Counted from the stretch's first letter, positions 23,061 to 32,457 are shown. The stretch is 43,028 bases of DNA from UBA11524 sp051886675 (GCA_051886675.1 JBJEYH010000332.1:1-43028); one strand, 5' to 3'. Translations and numbers: made by a program. The notes: generated by a model from the sequence alone, not told the origin.

Positions 23061-24539
23061 ATGCTGATTTATCTGACGCTGCTTGTGCCGCTTCTGGGCG
23101 GCGCACTATTGCCGCTGTTCCATTTCCGCACGGTGAAGAGCCGGGGCATCTACGCGGAGGCGGTGGTGATCGCCACGTCCCTGATGGTGCTGATGCTGCT
23201 GCTGACCCGCACCGACCGGCTCTGCACGCTGATGAGCCTGGGCGTGGGCACCCAGCTGAACCTGGTGTTCCGCCTGGACGGCATGAGCTGCGTGTTCGCC
23301 GGGCTGGTGGCGTTCCTGTGGCCCCTGGCCTCCCTCTACGGCTTTGAGTACATGAAGCACGAGGAGCGGCCCGACGCCTTCTTCGCCTTCTACACCATGA
23401 CCTACGGCATTACCCTGGCCATCGCCATGGCGGCGAACCTGTTCACCCTCTATGTGTTCTACGAGTGCCTGACCCTGGTCACCCTGCCCCTGGTCACCCA
23501 CAAGCAGGACGTGGCCTCCATCCGCGCGGGCCGCAAGTACCTGTACTTCTCCATCAGCGGGGCGGCCATGGCCTTTGTGGCGCTGGTGTTCTCGCTGATG
23601 TACGGCACGGGCGCGGATTTCACCCTGGGCGGCATTCTGGATCCCGAAAAGCTCGCCGGGCATGAGCAGCTGCTGCGGGGCGTGTTCCTGCTGGCGTTCA
23701 TCGGCTTCGGCACGAAGGCCGCGGTGTTCCCCATGTACGCCTGGCTGCCCTCGGCCTCCGTGGCCCCCACGCCGGTCACCGCTCTGCTGCACGCCGTGGC
23801 GGTGGTCAACGCCGGCGCCTACGCGGTGCTGCGCACGATCTACTATGTGTTCGGCGCGGAGTTCCTCTCCGGCTCCGTGGTGCAGCTGATCGCGCTGGGG
23901 CTGAGCTGCTTCACCATCCTCTTCGGCTCCACCATGGCCCTCAAGGAGCAGCACTTCAAGCGCCGCCTGGCCTACTCCACCATCTCCAACCTGAGCTACA
24001 TGCTCATGGGCGCGGCGCTGATGACCCCCTCCGGCATGGTGGGCAGCCTGAGCCATCTGGTGCTCCACGGCCTGATGAAAATCACCCTGTTCTACTGCGC
24101 GGGCGCGGTGCTGGTGCGCACCGGGCAGGAGTACGTGCAGGATCTGCGGGGCTACGGCAGGGTCATGCCCTTCACCTGCGGGGTGTTCACCCTGGCGGGC
24201 ATTGCGCTGGTGGGCATTCCGCCCCTGTGCGGCTTCGTCAGCAAGTGGAACCTGCTCACCGCCGCCGCCGATACCGGCACGCTCATGGGGCGGATCGCCA
24301 TCGGCACGCTGATCGTCTCCGCCGTGCTGACCGCCGCGTACCTGTTCACGGTGATCATCCCCATGTACTTCCGGCCGCTCAACGAGGATCAGGCCGCGCT
24401 CTTCGGCCAGACCCGCGACCCCGGTTGGATGATGAAGCTGCCCATGACCATCCTGTGCGCCGCCATTGTGGCGCTGGGCGTGTATGCCAAGCCGCTGGTC
24501 ACGTTCCTTAGGGGCGTGGCGTCCGGCGCGATCTTCTGA
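23061..24539 (+). CDS. Antiporter-like subunit 3 (NuoM/MnhD type)
   Basis: A 492-residue NuoL/M/N-type subunit. AAAGGAGG precedes the ATG at 23061. The proton-path residues are kept: Glu135 in YVFYECLTLVTLPLVTH, Lys219 in GFGTKAAVFPMYAWLPSAS, and Lys in GFVSKWNLLTAA. It shares GGILDPEKLAGHE and overall layout with subunit 2, supporting duplication. Its antiporter signature differs slightly (HLVLHGLMKITLFYCAGAV, with Leu-His for the common helix residues). It is 16 bp downstream of subunit 2. Confidence 0.9.
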   Translation: MLIYLTLLVPLLGGALLPLFHFRTVKSRGIYAEAVVIATSLMVLMLLLTRTDRLCTLMSLGVGTQLNLVFRLDGMSCVFAGLVAFLWPLASLYGFEYMKHEERPDAFFAFYTMTYGITLAIAMAANLFTLYVFYECLTLVTLPLVTHKQDVASIRAGRKYLYFSISGAAMAFVALVFSLMYGTGADFTLGGILDPEKLAGHEQLLRGVFLLAFIGFGTKAAVFPMYAWLPSASVAPTPVTALLHAVAVVNAGAYAVLRTIYYVFGAEFLSGSVVQLIALGLSCFTILFGSTMALKEQHFKRRLAYSTISNLSYMLMGAALMTPSGMVGSLSHLVLHGLMKITLFYCAGAVLVRTGQEYVQDLRGYGRVMPFTCGVFTLAGIALVGIPPLCGFVSKWNLLTAAADTGTLMGRIAIGTLIVSAVLTAAYLFTVIIPMYFRPLNEDQAALFGQTRDPGWMMKLPMTILCAAIVALGVYAKPLVTFLRGVASGAIF

Positions 24540-24558
24540 GCCGAAAGGAGGCCATGCC

Positions 24559-26613
24559 ATGAACGCTCTGCTTCCCCTCCTGTGCTTCCTGCCGATGGCG
24601 TCCGCGCTGGGCTGCTACATCGCCGGCCGCCGCTCCAAGCCCCTGCGGGACACGCTGGTGGCCCTGACGGGCATCGCCGTGTTCGCCCTGGCCGCGCTGA
24701 CTGCCCTGCAGCCTGCGCTGTCCTTCAGCATCCCGGGCTTCTGCGGCCTGGGGCTCAACCTGAAGGCCGACGGCTTCCGCAGCCTGTACGCCTGCGTGGC
24801 GGCCTTCATGTGGATGATGACGGGCCTGTTCTCCCGGCAGTATTTCGCCCATTATCACAACCGCGGCCGCTACTACTTCTTCAACCTGATGACCCTGGGG
24901 GCTACCCTGGGGGTGTTCCTTTCCGACGACCTGTACACCACCTTCATCTTCTTCGAGATCATGTCCCTGACCAGCTACGCCTGGGTGGCCCACGAGGAAA
25001 CCCCCGGCGCCATGCGGGCGGCGGGCACGTACCTGGCGGTGGCGGTCATCGGCGGCCTGACCACGCTGATGGGCCTGTTCCTTCTGTGGCATGAGACGGG
25101 CACGCTGTCCTTCGCCGGGCTGAAGGCGGCCCTGGCCGGGGGCGGCAATGCCGTCACCACCGCGGCGGCCTGGCTGACGCTGGTGGGCTTCGCGGCCAAG
25201 GCGGGCCTGTACCCGCTGCACATCTGGCTGCCCAAGGCCCATCCCGTGGCCCCGGCCCCCGCGTCCGCCCTGCTCTCCGGCATCCTGACCAAGAGCGGCG
25301 TGTTCGGGCTGATCGTGATCTGTGCCAATATCATGCCCGGCAATGCCGCCTTCGGCAACGCGCTGCTGATTTTCGCGGCCGTCACCATGTTCCTGGGCGC
25401 GGTGCTGGCGCTGCTCTCCACCGACCTCAAGCGCACGCTGGCCTGCTCCTCCATGAGCCAGATCGGCTTCATCACCGTGGGGCTGAGCATGATGGTGCTC
25501 CTGGGCGAGGAGGGTTCCCTGGCCGCCTACGGCAGCGTGATGCACATGGTCAACCACTCGCTGATCAAGCTGTGCCTGTTTATGGCGGCGGGCGTGGTGT
25601 ACATGAACCTGCACAGGCTCGACCTCAATGACGTCCGCGGCTTCGGTCGGGGCAAGCCCGTGCTGCATGTCGCCTTCCTGCTGGGGGCGCTGTCCATCGC
25701 CTGCATCCCGCCCATCGGCAGCGGCTACAACAGCAAGAGCCTCCTGCACGAGAGCATCCTGGAGTACATCCATCATCTGCAATCCATCGGCGGGGCCTGG
25801 CAGCCCTACAAGGCGCTGGAGGTGCTGTTCGTCATCAGCGGCGGGCTGACCATCGCCTACATGACCAAGCTGTACGTCTGCCTGTTCTGGGAGAAGCATC
25901 CCACCCGGCAGGCCGAATTCGACGCCATGAACGGCCATTACCTGACGAGGCAGTCCGCCGTGGCCCTGCTGGGCAGCGCCATCCTGCTGCCGCTGCTGGG
26001 CGCGCTGCCCCAGCTGCTGATGAGCCCCCTGGGCGCGCGCTCCGCGGCCTTCTTCGGGCAGGAGGCCATCGAGGGTCCCATCCACTACTTCTCCCTGGAG
26101 AACCTGACCGGCGCGCTCCAGAGCATGGTCATCGGCGCGGCCACGTATCTGCTGATCGTCCGTCCGCTGCTGATGCGCACGGAAAGCGGCGCGAAGGTGT
26201 ACGTGGATCGCTGGCCCGCCCGGCTGGATCTGGAGAACAGCATCTACCGGCCCCTGCTGGCCCTGGCGACGCTGCTGGCCACCGGCGTGACCCGCTTCGT
26301 GGCGGAGCTGCCGGAGCGCGTCATCGTGCTGCTGCGGGGGAATGTGTTCCGCAAGCTGCAGGCCCGCAAGCCCGTGCCGGTGGGCAACCGCTTCACCTAC
26401 AAGCTGGGCCGCATGATGAACAGCGTCACCGCCACGCTGAACAGCACCTTCCTGCAGCAGCATCCCCTGCGCACGGACTTCGAGTACGTGCTGGACGCGG
26501 CCTGGCAGGCGGTGACCTCGGGTCTGCGGCGGTTCACGGCCAGCGTGTCCTTCGGACTGCTGCTGCTGTGCATCGGCCTGTTCCTGACCTGCGTGTATCT
26601 GCTGCGATACTGA
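24559..26613 (+). CDS. Antiporter-like subunit 4 (NuoL/MrpA-like, extended C-terminus)
   Basis: A 684-residue NuoL/M/N-type protein, longer than the other three by nearly 190 residues. The start at 24559 follows AAAGGAG; an overlapping ATG at 24554 closes at once. Channel residues are Glu133 in FFEIMSLTSYAW, Lys214 in GFAAKAGLYPLHIWLPKAH, and Lys in GYNSKSLLHESI. The extra C-terminal part (about 500-684) has two more hydrophobic segments, one around 526-545 and a final helix near 660-683, joined by a soluble stretch. This recalls the lateral extension of NuoL/MrpA, but without the MbhD/MbhE part, which here is encoded by separate genes. It is the last gene before a strong terminator. Confidence 0.9.
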   Translation: MNALLPLLCFLPMASALGCYIAGRRSKPLRDTLVALTGIAVFALAALTALQPALSFSIPGFCGLGLNLKADGFRSLYACVAAFMWMMTGLFSRQYFAHYHNRGRYYFFNLMTLGATLGVFLSDDLYTTFIFFEIMSLTSYAWVAHEETPGAMRAAGTYLAVAVIGGLTTLMGLFLLWHETGTLSFAGLKAALAGGGNAVTTAAAWLTLVGFAAKAGLYPLHIWLPKAHPVAPAPASALLSGILTKSGVFGLIVICANIMPGNAAFGNALLIFAAVTMFLGAVLALLSTDLKRTLACSSMSQIGFITVGLSMMVLLGEEGSLAAYGSVMHMVNHSLIKLCLFMAAGVVYMNLHRLDLNDVRGFGRGKPVLHVAFLLGALSIACIPPIGSGYNSKSLLHESILEYIHHLQSIGGAWQPYKALEVLFVISGGLTIAYMTKLYVCLFWEKHPTRQAEFDAMNGHYLTRQSAVALLGSAILLPLLGALPQLLMSPLGARSAAFFGQEAIEGPIHYFSLENLTGALQSMVIGAATYLLIVRPLLMRTESGAKVYVDRWPARLDLENSIYRPLLALATLLATGVTRFVAELPERVIVLLRGNVFRKLQARKPVPVGNRFTYKLGRMMNSVTATLNSTFLQQHPLRTDFEYVLDAAWQAVTSGLRRFTASVSFGLLLLCIGLFLTCVYLLRY

Positions 26614-26618
26614 ACGTC

Positions 26619-26646
26619 AAAAAAGTGGCCCCGGGGCCACTTTTTT
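26619..26646. terminator. Bidirectional terminator after antiporter operon
   Basis: A perfect 28-bp palindrome: aaaaaagtggcccc (26619-26632) and ggggccactttttt (26633-26646), with six T on the plus side and six on the minus side. It lies 6 bp after the stop of the last antiporter gene. Confidence 0.92.
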
Positions 26647-26843
26647 GCGTTTTGCGCCCGCTCGCTGGTCGCGTAAGGAAGCGATTTTGCACAGCCAAAT
26701 CGCGCGAAGACTGACGCGCATGTCGTCAGCCTTCGATGACAGTCTGCCAGCGGCGAATGCCTGAAACCAATGCATCACTGCCTGATCGTCAACGCGCCGG
26801 AGCCATCATCTGCTCCGGCGCGTTTCGTATGAACTATGGGCCC
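26647..26843. other. Hairpin-rich spacer between convergent operons
   Basis: No gene. Three inverted repeats are visible: gcgattt (26681-26687) with aaatcgc (26697-26703), ctgacg (26711-26716) with cgtcag (26724-26729), and a strong 13-bp stem 26791-26803/26812-26824. The last lies 19 bp past the end of the DUF4340 gene and probably ends the minus-strand ABC operon, though its T run is short. Confidence 0.55.
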
Positions 26844-28334
26844 TCACTCCACCGAGAAGGTCATGCCCCCCTTGATCAGGTAGAACAGGGACATGCCGTC
26901 CAGGGTCACCGCGTCGTGGAAGGCGTCGCAGTCCGTCAGGGTCACGGTGTGGACGGTGCCGTCGTACTGGGTGAAGGTGTAGACGGTGTGGGGCTCCGCC
27001 TCCGTCGTCCAGCCGTCCGGCAGCAGGCCGGAGATGGTCACCATCAGCAGGCTGTTGTACGCCGCCTCGAAGCTGGTGTAGGAGATTTCCCGGCCGTCGA
27101 GGGTGCAGGTGTGGTCGTAGACGATGTTCCCGTCCGTGTCGTAGACCAGCTCGTTGTTCTCCTGCACCTGCTCGGTGCGGGTGACGGCGTAGGTCTGCGT
27201 CCGCCCATCGCTGGTGACGGTCATCTCCGCCAGATTGCCCAGCGCCACAGGCACGGTATAGCGGGTCAGCGTGCTGACCGGATCCATGTCCATGAAGGTG
27301 GCCAGGCTGTAATGGCTGGTGACGTAGATGGCCTCATCCACCAGGATGTAGTCCACCGAGTCGTTCTTCGCGCTGCCCACGGTGAGGGTGAAGGTCTCCT
27401 CCGGCCAGTCGGTGATGCCGTATACGCCGTCATCGTCCGTGGTGCCGATGGAGCCCTCCGCCATGTGGATTTCAATGCGGAAGCGGGGCGCGTCGAAGCC
27501 GTACTCCGTCAGGTTATCAGCCGTGGCCTCGCCCACGTAGGCCCCCAGGCGCAGGTTGGCCAGATTGGTGCGCAGGTTGCCCATCTGCTCCCCGTCCGCC
27601 GGGTAGGCCATGGGCGATACCAGCATCCAGCGGTCCTCCGCGTCGGTGCCGATGTCCCCCTGCAGCTCCCAGCAGATCTGGTCGCCGTTTTCATCGGTGA
27701 AGACGATGCGGTCGAAGCGCACCTTGTGCAGCGTGGGCTGCGTCACCGGATGCAGCGTGGCCTTGCTGACCGCCAGATTGTCGGCGGTGCCGGTATCCAG
27801 GGCGTACAGGCAGCTGTCCCCGTCGATGATCATGTAGCACCAGCCGGATTCTTCCAGGGCGTAGGTGTCGCCGATGCGCATGGTCAGGGACGTGCCGTCC
27901 CGGTAGGTGGCTTCCGCCACGATCCGCGGCGTTTCCAGGCCGAAGTCCGCCATGTGCTCCGCGTAGGCCGACCAGTCCTCGGTGAGGATGTCCTCGTAGG
28001 TGACCGTGGCCACCGCGCTGAGCAGCTGCTCCAGGGTCTGGGATTCGATCTGATAGCCCGCCTCGCCGTCCACAGCGAAGGAATCGTCCTCCAGGCGGGT
28101 CATCTCCCAGCTGTCGCCGCTGCGCAGGGTGATGCGCAGCCCCATGACGTCCGCCGTATCGCAGGCGTAGAGCTGTCCGCCCTCCATGACCCGCTGGGGC
28201 AGCTCTTCCTCCGTCTGCCGGGCCAGCAGCACGCAGGCGGCGATGCCGCCCGCCAGCAGCGCCAGAACGCCCAGCAGCAGCCACAGCCGCCCATGACGCA
28301 GGCTGCGGGCCTTCTTCTTCTCAACTGGCTGCAT
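26844..28334 (-). CDS. DUF4340 domain protein of a Gld-type ABC exporter
   Basis: A 496-residue protein. Start 28334 is chosen because AGGAGG lies 8 nt upstream and it shares a base with the GldG-like stop (TGATG); an in-frame ATG 21 nt upstream has no ribosome site. A single N-terminal transmembrane helix (about 17-38, LLLGVLALLAGGIAACVLLA) anchors a large extracytoplasmic domain. DUF4340-like repeats are seen, with the pattern of a LRITLRSGD segment, EDILTEDWSAYAEHMADFGLETP, and a second copy near LTEYGFDAPRFRIEI. DUF4340 proteins commonly sit beside GldG/ABC-2 genes; their role is unknown. It is the last gene of the four-gene operon. Confidence 0.85.
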   Translation of the reverse strand: MQPVEKKKARSLRHGRLWLLLGVLALLAGGIAACVLLARQTEEELPQRVMEGGQLYACDTADVMGLRITLRSGDSWEMTRLEDDSFAVDGEAGYQIESQTLEQLLSAVATVTYEDILTEDWSAYAEHMADFGLETPRIVAEATYRDGTSLTMRIGDTYALEESGWCYMIIDGDSCLYALDTGTADNLAVSKATLHPVTQPTLHKVRFDRIVFTDENGDQICWELQGDIGTDAEDRWMLVSPMAYPADGEQMGNLRTNLANLRLGAYVGEATADNLTEYGFDAPRFRIEIHMAEGSIGTTDDDGVYGITDWPEETFTLTVGSAKNDSVDYILVDEAIYVTSHYSLATFMDMDPVSTLTRYTVPVALGNLAEMTVTSDGRTQTYAVTRTEQVQENNELVYDTDGNIVYDHTCTLDGREISYTSFEAAYNSLLMVTISGLLPDGWTTEAEPHTVYTFTQYDGTVHTVTLTDCDAFHDAVTLDGMSLFYLIKGGMTFSVE

Positions 28335-29812
28335 CAGCGGTGCCTCCTGGGCCACAGAATCAGGAACGCCGCAGCCACCACCACCAGCGGCAGCGCCACC
28401 AGCAGCACGCTGCCCAGCGTCAGCGCCTCCACCGACAGCTGCGGACGCAGCGCCGCCTTGGCCATGATGCCCAGATCCACCGGATTGGTATCCAGCAGGA
28501 ACTCCACCACCCGGATGATGAACTCCTGGGCGTCGGTCATGGCGTGGATCTGCGAGGAGGTCAGCAGCGTGGAGGATCCCAGCACAAAGGCCCGGGATAC
28601 ATAGCCCTCCTCCGTGACCCTTCGGGCCTCCAGCGCCAGGGCGAAGGGCCCGATCTCGTCCTCATCGGCCTGATCCAGGCTCATGTTGCCGCTGGACAGA
28701 TCCCGCAGATAGGCCTTGTAGCCGCTGGTCAGCACCGCGGTGGTGATCAGGTTGCGGTCGCTCTCCTCCGGCAGCTCGAAGGCCCGGCTGCCCGCCAGCA
28801 GCAGCGTATCCGCCCCCGAGGACACCAGATCCGCCGTGATGCTCGTGGACTGCATGGTAGGGATCAGGTCGATGCGCACATCCGCGTAGTAGGTGCCGCT
28901 TTCCTCCCTGGAGGCCACCACGATGCCGTTCCTGGCATTGAAGCCGTAGGAGCGCAGCAGCGCCGCGTAGTTGGGCATGCTGTCCAGGGGATCGGTATAG
29001 TCGCAGGTGAACAGAATGCTGCCGCCCTTTGCGGTGAAGTCCGCAATGACGGTGATCTCCTCGTCGGTCAGATCCCGCACGGGGGACAGGATCACCAGCA
29101 GGTCATCCGAAGTGAGGGTCACGTCCGCATCGCCGAAGGTGAAGTACTGCACGTCGAAGTTGTTGGAGCGCAGAAGCTCCGCGAACACCGTGGTGCCATC
29201 CTCATCCAGCTCGCCGTGGCCCTGCAGCACCAGCGCCCTGGGGATCACGTCCTGGGTGACGTAGTTGATGGCGGAGGTGATCTTGCTCTCGTAGGTCAGG
29301 CCGGCAATCTCATACACGCCGGCCTCATAGTCAAGGCTCAGGCTGATGAAGTCCGTGGGCGACAGAATGCGGAAGCGCCCCGTCTCCTCGCAGGAGACGA
29401 TCAGCGAATCCGTGGTGACCACCTGATCGCTGGTGGAGCCGCTGAAGCGGGTCAGCAGGCCCGGGTTCAGTGCCACGTCGGTCTGCTCCCAGGTCACCAG
29501 GGGCGACGCCGCGGCATAGCGGTCCAGCAGCTCCATCAGGGGCTGATCCTCCTGCCCCTTGGAAAACAGCGCGTAGATATGCACCGGATGCTGAAGCTGC
29601 TCCAGAATCCTCAGGGTGGTATCGCTCTGGGTGGTCACGCCGTTGAAGGAGAAATCCACCCGCCAGCCCTTTTTCTTTTCCAGCGAGGTCATCGCCACGT
29701 TCAGCGCCACCAGCGCCGCCAGAAACACGCACAGCGTCGCCGTGGCCAGGCTGCCGTAGCGGAAGCCAGGATTCTTCCAGAAGGGGAGACGATCCCCATG
29801 CTTCTTGCTCAT
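28334..29812 (-). CDS. GldG-like ABC-type auxiliary protein
   Basis: A 492-residue protein of the GldG/ABC_transp_aux family. N-terminal helix about 22-42, a large outside domain, and a C-terminal helix about 460-486 ending in RPRRHR inside. Family features are the segment after the first helix (WRVDFSFNGVTTQSDTT), ALVLQGHGELDEDG near 195-208, and SPVRDLTDEEITVIADFTAKGGSI about 247-270. In Bacteroidetes gldAFG is linked to gliding motility and secretion, but in Firmicutes such gene sets have no assigned cargo. It starts 1 bp after the permease stop and overlaps the DUF4340 start. Confidence 0.88.
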   Translation of the reverse strand: MSKKHGDRLPFWKNPGFRYGSLATATLCVFLAALVALNVAMTSLEKKKGWRVDFSFNGVTTQSDTTLRILEQLQHPVHIYALFSKGQEDQPLMELLDRYAAASPLVTWEQTDVALNPGLLTRFSGSTSDQVVTTDSLIVSCEETGRFRILSPTDFISLSLDYEAGVYEIAGLTYESKITSAINYVTQDVIPRALVLQGHGELDEDGTTVFAELLRSNNFDVQYFTFGDADVTLTSDDLLVILSPVRDLTDEEITVIADFTAKGGSILFTCDYTDPLDSMPNYAALLRSYGFNARNGIVVASREESGTYYADVRIDLIPTMQSTSITADLVSSGADTLLLAGSRAFELPEESDRNLITTAVLTSGYKAYLRDLSSGNMSLDQADEDEIGPFALALEARRVTEEGYVSRAFVLGSSTLLTSSQIHAMTDAQEFIIRVVEFLLDTNPVDLGIMAKAALRPQLSVEALTLGSVLLVALPLVVVAAAFLILWPRRHR

Positions 29813-29813
29813 C

Positions 29814-30524
29814 TCAAGCCCCCCGATAGCGCCGGCTGTCCAGCGCGTGAATGGTCAGCACCAGGCAGGCCGCCGTAAAGGACAGGTCGTACACGATGCT
29901 GGCGAAGGATAGCTGCCCCATCAGGAAGGGCTCGTTGCGGCTGTACAGGCTGAAGAAGGTCATGATATTCGCCAGCCAGCCGATGCTCACCGAGGCCTCC
30001 AGCATATCCAGCATCCACAGGATCAGGTTGGCGCCGAAGGCCATCACCGCCGCGGTCACCTGGTTGGACGCCAGGCCCGACAGCAGCAGATCCAGCGCCG
30101 CGAAGGCGCACCCCTGCAACAGGAACCCCAGGTAGCCCACCAGCATCTCCCCCGGGTACACCTGCCCGTAGATGGCCACGATCAGCACAAACACCAGCGT
30201 CAGCAGCGTGGTGAAGGCCATCACCGTCACTGCCGCCAGATACTTGCCCAGCACGATGCCCGTCAGGGAGGCCGGGCTGGTCAGCAGCAGCTGATCGGTG
30301 CGCTTCTGCCTTTCCTCGGCCAGCAGGCGCATGGTCAGCACCGGGGACAGCAGCATCCACAGATAGCTCATCTGCCCGATGAAGCTCAAAAGATCGCTGG
30401 AGCGCTGCTCCATGATCTGCAGATAGAACATCACCGAGGACAGCGTCAGAAACACCCCCATGAACACATAGCCCACGGCGGTATAGAAATAGCTCTGCAG
30501 CTCGCGCCGCCAGATGGATAGCAT
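29814..30524 (-). CDS. ABC-2 type permease (GldF-like)
   Basis: A 236-residue membrane protein with six predicted helices. The conserved stretch MRLLAEERQKRTDQLLLTSP (about 65-84) is the GldF/ABC-2 permease motif that precedes the second half. The N-terminus is IWRRELQSYFYTAVGYVF, with the usual 'REL..YF.SP.GYV' pattern. The ATPase gene ends 4 bp upstream and the GldG-like gene starts right after the stop, so all four proteins belong to one transport unit. Export of an unknown substrate is the expected activity. Confidence 0.88.
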   Translation of the reverse strand: MLSIWRRELQSYFYTAVGYVFMGVFLTLSSVMFYLQIMEQRSSDLLSFIGQMSYLWMLLSPVLTMRLLAEERQKRTDQLLLTSPASLTGIVLGKYLAAVTVMAFTTLLTLVFVLIVAIYGQVYPGEMLVGYLGFLLQGCAFAALDLLLSGLASNQVTAAVMAFGANLILWMLDMLEASVSIGWLANIMTFFSLYSRNEPFLMGQLSFASIVYDLSFTAACLVLTIHALDSRRYRGA

Positions 30525-30528
30525 GTCC

Positions 30529-31491
30529 TCACCTCCCGTTGGCCGCGTCGTCCTCGGACGTGGCCCGCAGGAACACCTCTTCCAGGGTGTCCTGCTGCGT
30601 TGTCAGGCCGCGCAGGGGCGCGTCCAGCCCGCACAGCAGGCGGAACAGCTGCGTCTGCGGATCGCCCCGGTCGCCGCCGTCCCGGGTGCATTCCAGCTGC
30701 ACCTCGGTGATGTCCACGTTCATGGTGGGCAGCACCTTCACCCGGCGCATGCAGGGCAGACCCTTCAGGGCGGGCAGCAGCAGCCGTTCCTTCATGGCGA
30801 TGGAGGCCCGCAGGCGGAGCACGTCGCCCGTGTCGGTCAGCTCGGCCATGTCCGCCTCCCGGATCAGCCGGCCCTTGTGCAATATCACCACCCGCTGGCA
30901 CAGCTGCTGAATCTCCGGCAGCAGGTGGGAGGAAAAGATCACCGTGTGGGACTTGCCCAGCTCCCGCATCAGCTCGCGGATCTCCACCACCTGCCGGGGA
31001 TCCAGCCCCACCGTGGGCTCGTCCAGCACCAGCACCGGCGGATTCCCGCACAGCGCCTGCGCCACGCCCACACGCTGCCGGTAGCCCTTCGACAGATGCC
31101 CCACCAGCCGCTCCCGCACCTCCGTCAGGCCGCAGGTGTGCATGATCTCGTCAATATGCTTCGGGATCGCCCGGCTGGTCACCTCCTTCAGCCGGCACAC
31201 GAAGGTCAGGTAGGCCGTGACGGTCATCTCGTCATAGAGGGGGGGCCTCTCCGGCAGATACCCGATGGCCCGCTTGCAGGCCCGGGGATAACGCAGCATA
31301 TCCTTGCCGTCCACCAGCACCTGGCCGGAGGTGGGCGGGAAATAACCGGTGAGCATATTCAGCGTGGTGGTCTTGCCGGCGCCGTTCTGGCCCAGCAGCC
31401 CCACAATCTGCCCCGTCGGGGCCGAGAAGGACAGATCATGCACCGCTTCCACCGCGCCATAACGCTTGCTGACGCGCTTGAGTTCAATCAT
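30529..31491 (-). CDS. ABC exporter ATP-binding protein (GldA/CcmA-like)
   Basis: A 320-residue ATPase. The start is at 31491 because AAAGGAGG lies 6 nt upstream; an upstream in-frame ATG precedes that site. Walker A is GQNGAGKTT (about 38-46), the signature is LSKGYRQRVGVAQAL (about 133-147), and Walker B is VLVLDEPTVGLD (about 154-165), with SSHLLPE containing the switch His. A C-terminal region of about 90 residues follows, usual for exporter ATPases. It is the first gene of the ABC operon, with an extended -10 promoter 36 bp upstream, and divergent from the TetR gene. Confidence 0.95.
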   Translation of the reverse strand: MIELKRVSKRYGAVEAVHDLSFSAPTGQIVGLLGQNGAGKTTTLNMLTGYFPPTSGQVLVDGKDMLRYPRACKRAIGYLPERPPLYDEMTVTAYLTFVCRLKEVTSRAIPKHIDEIMHTCGLTEVRERLVGHLSKGYRQRVGVAQALCGNPPVLVLDEPTVGLDPRQVVEIRELMRELGKSHTVIFSSHLLPEIQQLCQRVVILHKGRLIREADMAELTDTGDVLRLRASIAMKERLLLPALKGLPCMRRVKVLPTMNVDITEVQLECTRDGGDRGDPQTQLFRLLCGLDAPLRGLTTQQDTLEEVFLRATSEDDAANGR

Positions 31492-31526
31492 GCTGTCCCT
31501 CCTTTCATTCATATTGATACAAGGGT

Positions 31527-31532
31527 ATTATA
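31527..31532 (-). promoter_or_regulatory. -10 element of ABC exporter operon
   Basis: TATAAT on the minus strand (31532-31527) has an extended TGG directly upstream; no good -35 was seen. Extended -10 promoters can work with a weak -35. Confidence 0.55.
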
Positions 31533-31638
31533 CCAGAGAAACCGCTGCAAGGTGTGAATAAAGTGTAAAGCATCCCGGCACCCCCCGCGGCCGGCGCACG
31601 CGTTTTCCCGGCCGCCCGGGGGAAGCCCGCCGATGCGG

Positions 31639-31667
31639 TTGACTTGCCGCGGCGACCGGCGTATAAT
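31639..31667 (+). promoter_or_regulatory. Promoter of TetR-type regulator gene
   Basis: TTGACT (31639-31644) and TATAAT (31662-31667) have a 17-bp spacer, close to consensus. Confidence 0.75.
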
Positions 31668-31725
31668 GAATCACAGATCGGATCATATTGCGGACTATGG
31701 TTCGCATTTTGCCGGAGGATTCGTT

Positions 31726-32457
31726 ATGAAGCAGGGCAAGCGTTGTCAGCGCACGGAGGAAACCCGGGCGCAGGTGCTGCAGGAAGCCATCGCGCTGTTT
31801 CTGGCGCAGGGATATCAGGATACCACCATCGAGCAGATCGCCGCGCGAACCCGGCGCACCAAGAGCGCGGTGCTTCGCGCCTATCCGGACAAGGAGGCCA
31901 TCCTGTACGCGCTGGTGGTGCACATGTTCGCGGTGCAGTTCGGGTGCGTGCGGTCGCTGCTGGGGACAGACGCCGAGCCGCTGCTGGTCTACGGCGTGGA
32001 AACGGCGCTGCAGCTGCACATCTGCGAGCAGAGCGCGTCGCTGCGGGACGTATACACCTCGGCCTACACCCTGCCCTCCACGACGGACTTCATCTACAAA
32101 AGCACCGCCCGGGAGCTCCAGCAGATATTCGGCCCGTATCTCCCCAACGCGGCCTTGGGGGATTTCTATGAGCTGGATCTGGTATCCGCCAGCGTCATGC
32201 GCGGGCTGATGGCCCAGCCCTGTGACATGTACTTCACCATCGACAGAAAGATCGCGCTGTTCCTGCGCTGCGCGCTGAAGGTCTTCGACGTGCCTGAAGC
32301 GAAGCGGGAGGAGATCGTCGCCCGGGTGCTGGCGATGGATCTGGCCGCCGTCGCGCGCAGCACGGTGGAGAAAACCATTCAGCAAAGCCGCGCGGGCTTT
32401 GACGCCAACATACTCCGGGCCTCGGCCGCGGATGAGCGGGAGTTGGATACGCCATGA
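31726..32457 (+). CDS. TetR-family transcriptional regulator
   Basis: A 243-residue regulator. The start at 31726 has GGAGG 8-10 nt upstream. The N-terminal HTH is clear: VLQEAIALFLAQGYQDTTIEQIAARTRRTKSAVLRAYPDKEAIL (about 18-61 as two runs, with the recognition helix at KSAVLRAY). The C-terminal ligand domain is about 70-240, not assignable. Its stop overlaps the start of the following regulator (ATGA). It is divergent from the ABC exporter operon and could control it, as TetR proteins often do for exporters, but a shared operator was not found in the 130-bp gap. Confidence 0.9.
   Translation: MKQGKRCQRTEETRAQVLQEAIALFLAQGYQDTTIEQIAARTRRTKSAVLRAYPDKEAILYALVVHMFAVQFGCVRSLLGTDAEPLLVYGVETALQLHICEQSASLRDVYTSAYTLPSTTDFIYKSTARELQQIFGPYLPNAALGDFYELDLVSASVMRGLMAQPCDMYFTIDRKIALFLRCALKVFDVPEAKREEIVARVLAMDLAAVARSTVEKTIQQSRAGFDANILRASAADERELDTP

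Noticed and set aside
19950..26463. Several long minus-strand frames (about 400-650 residues) opposite the antiporter genes
   Set aside because: All are His/Gln/Gly/Val-rich shadows of membrane-protein codons in GC-rich DNA; the plus-strand genes carry conserved motifs and ribosome sites.
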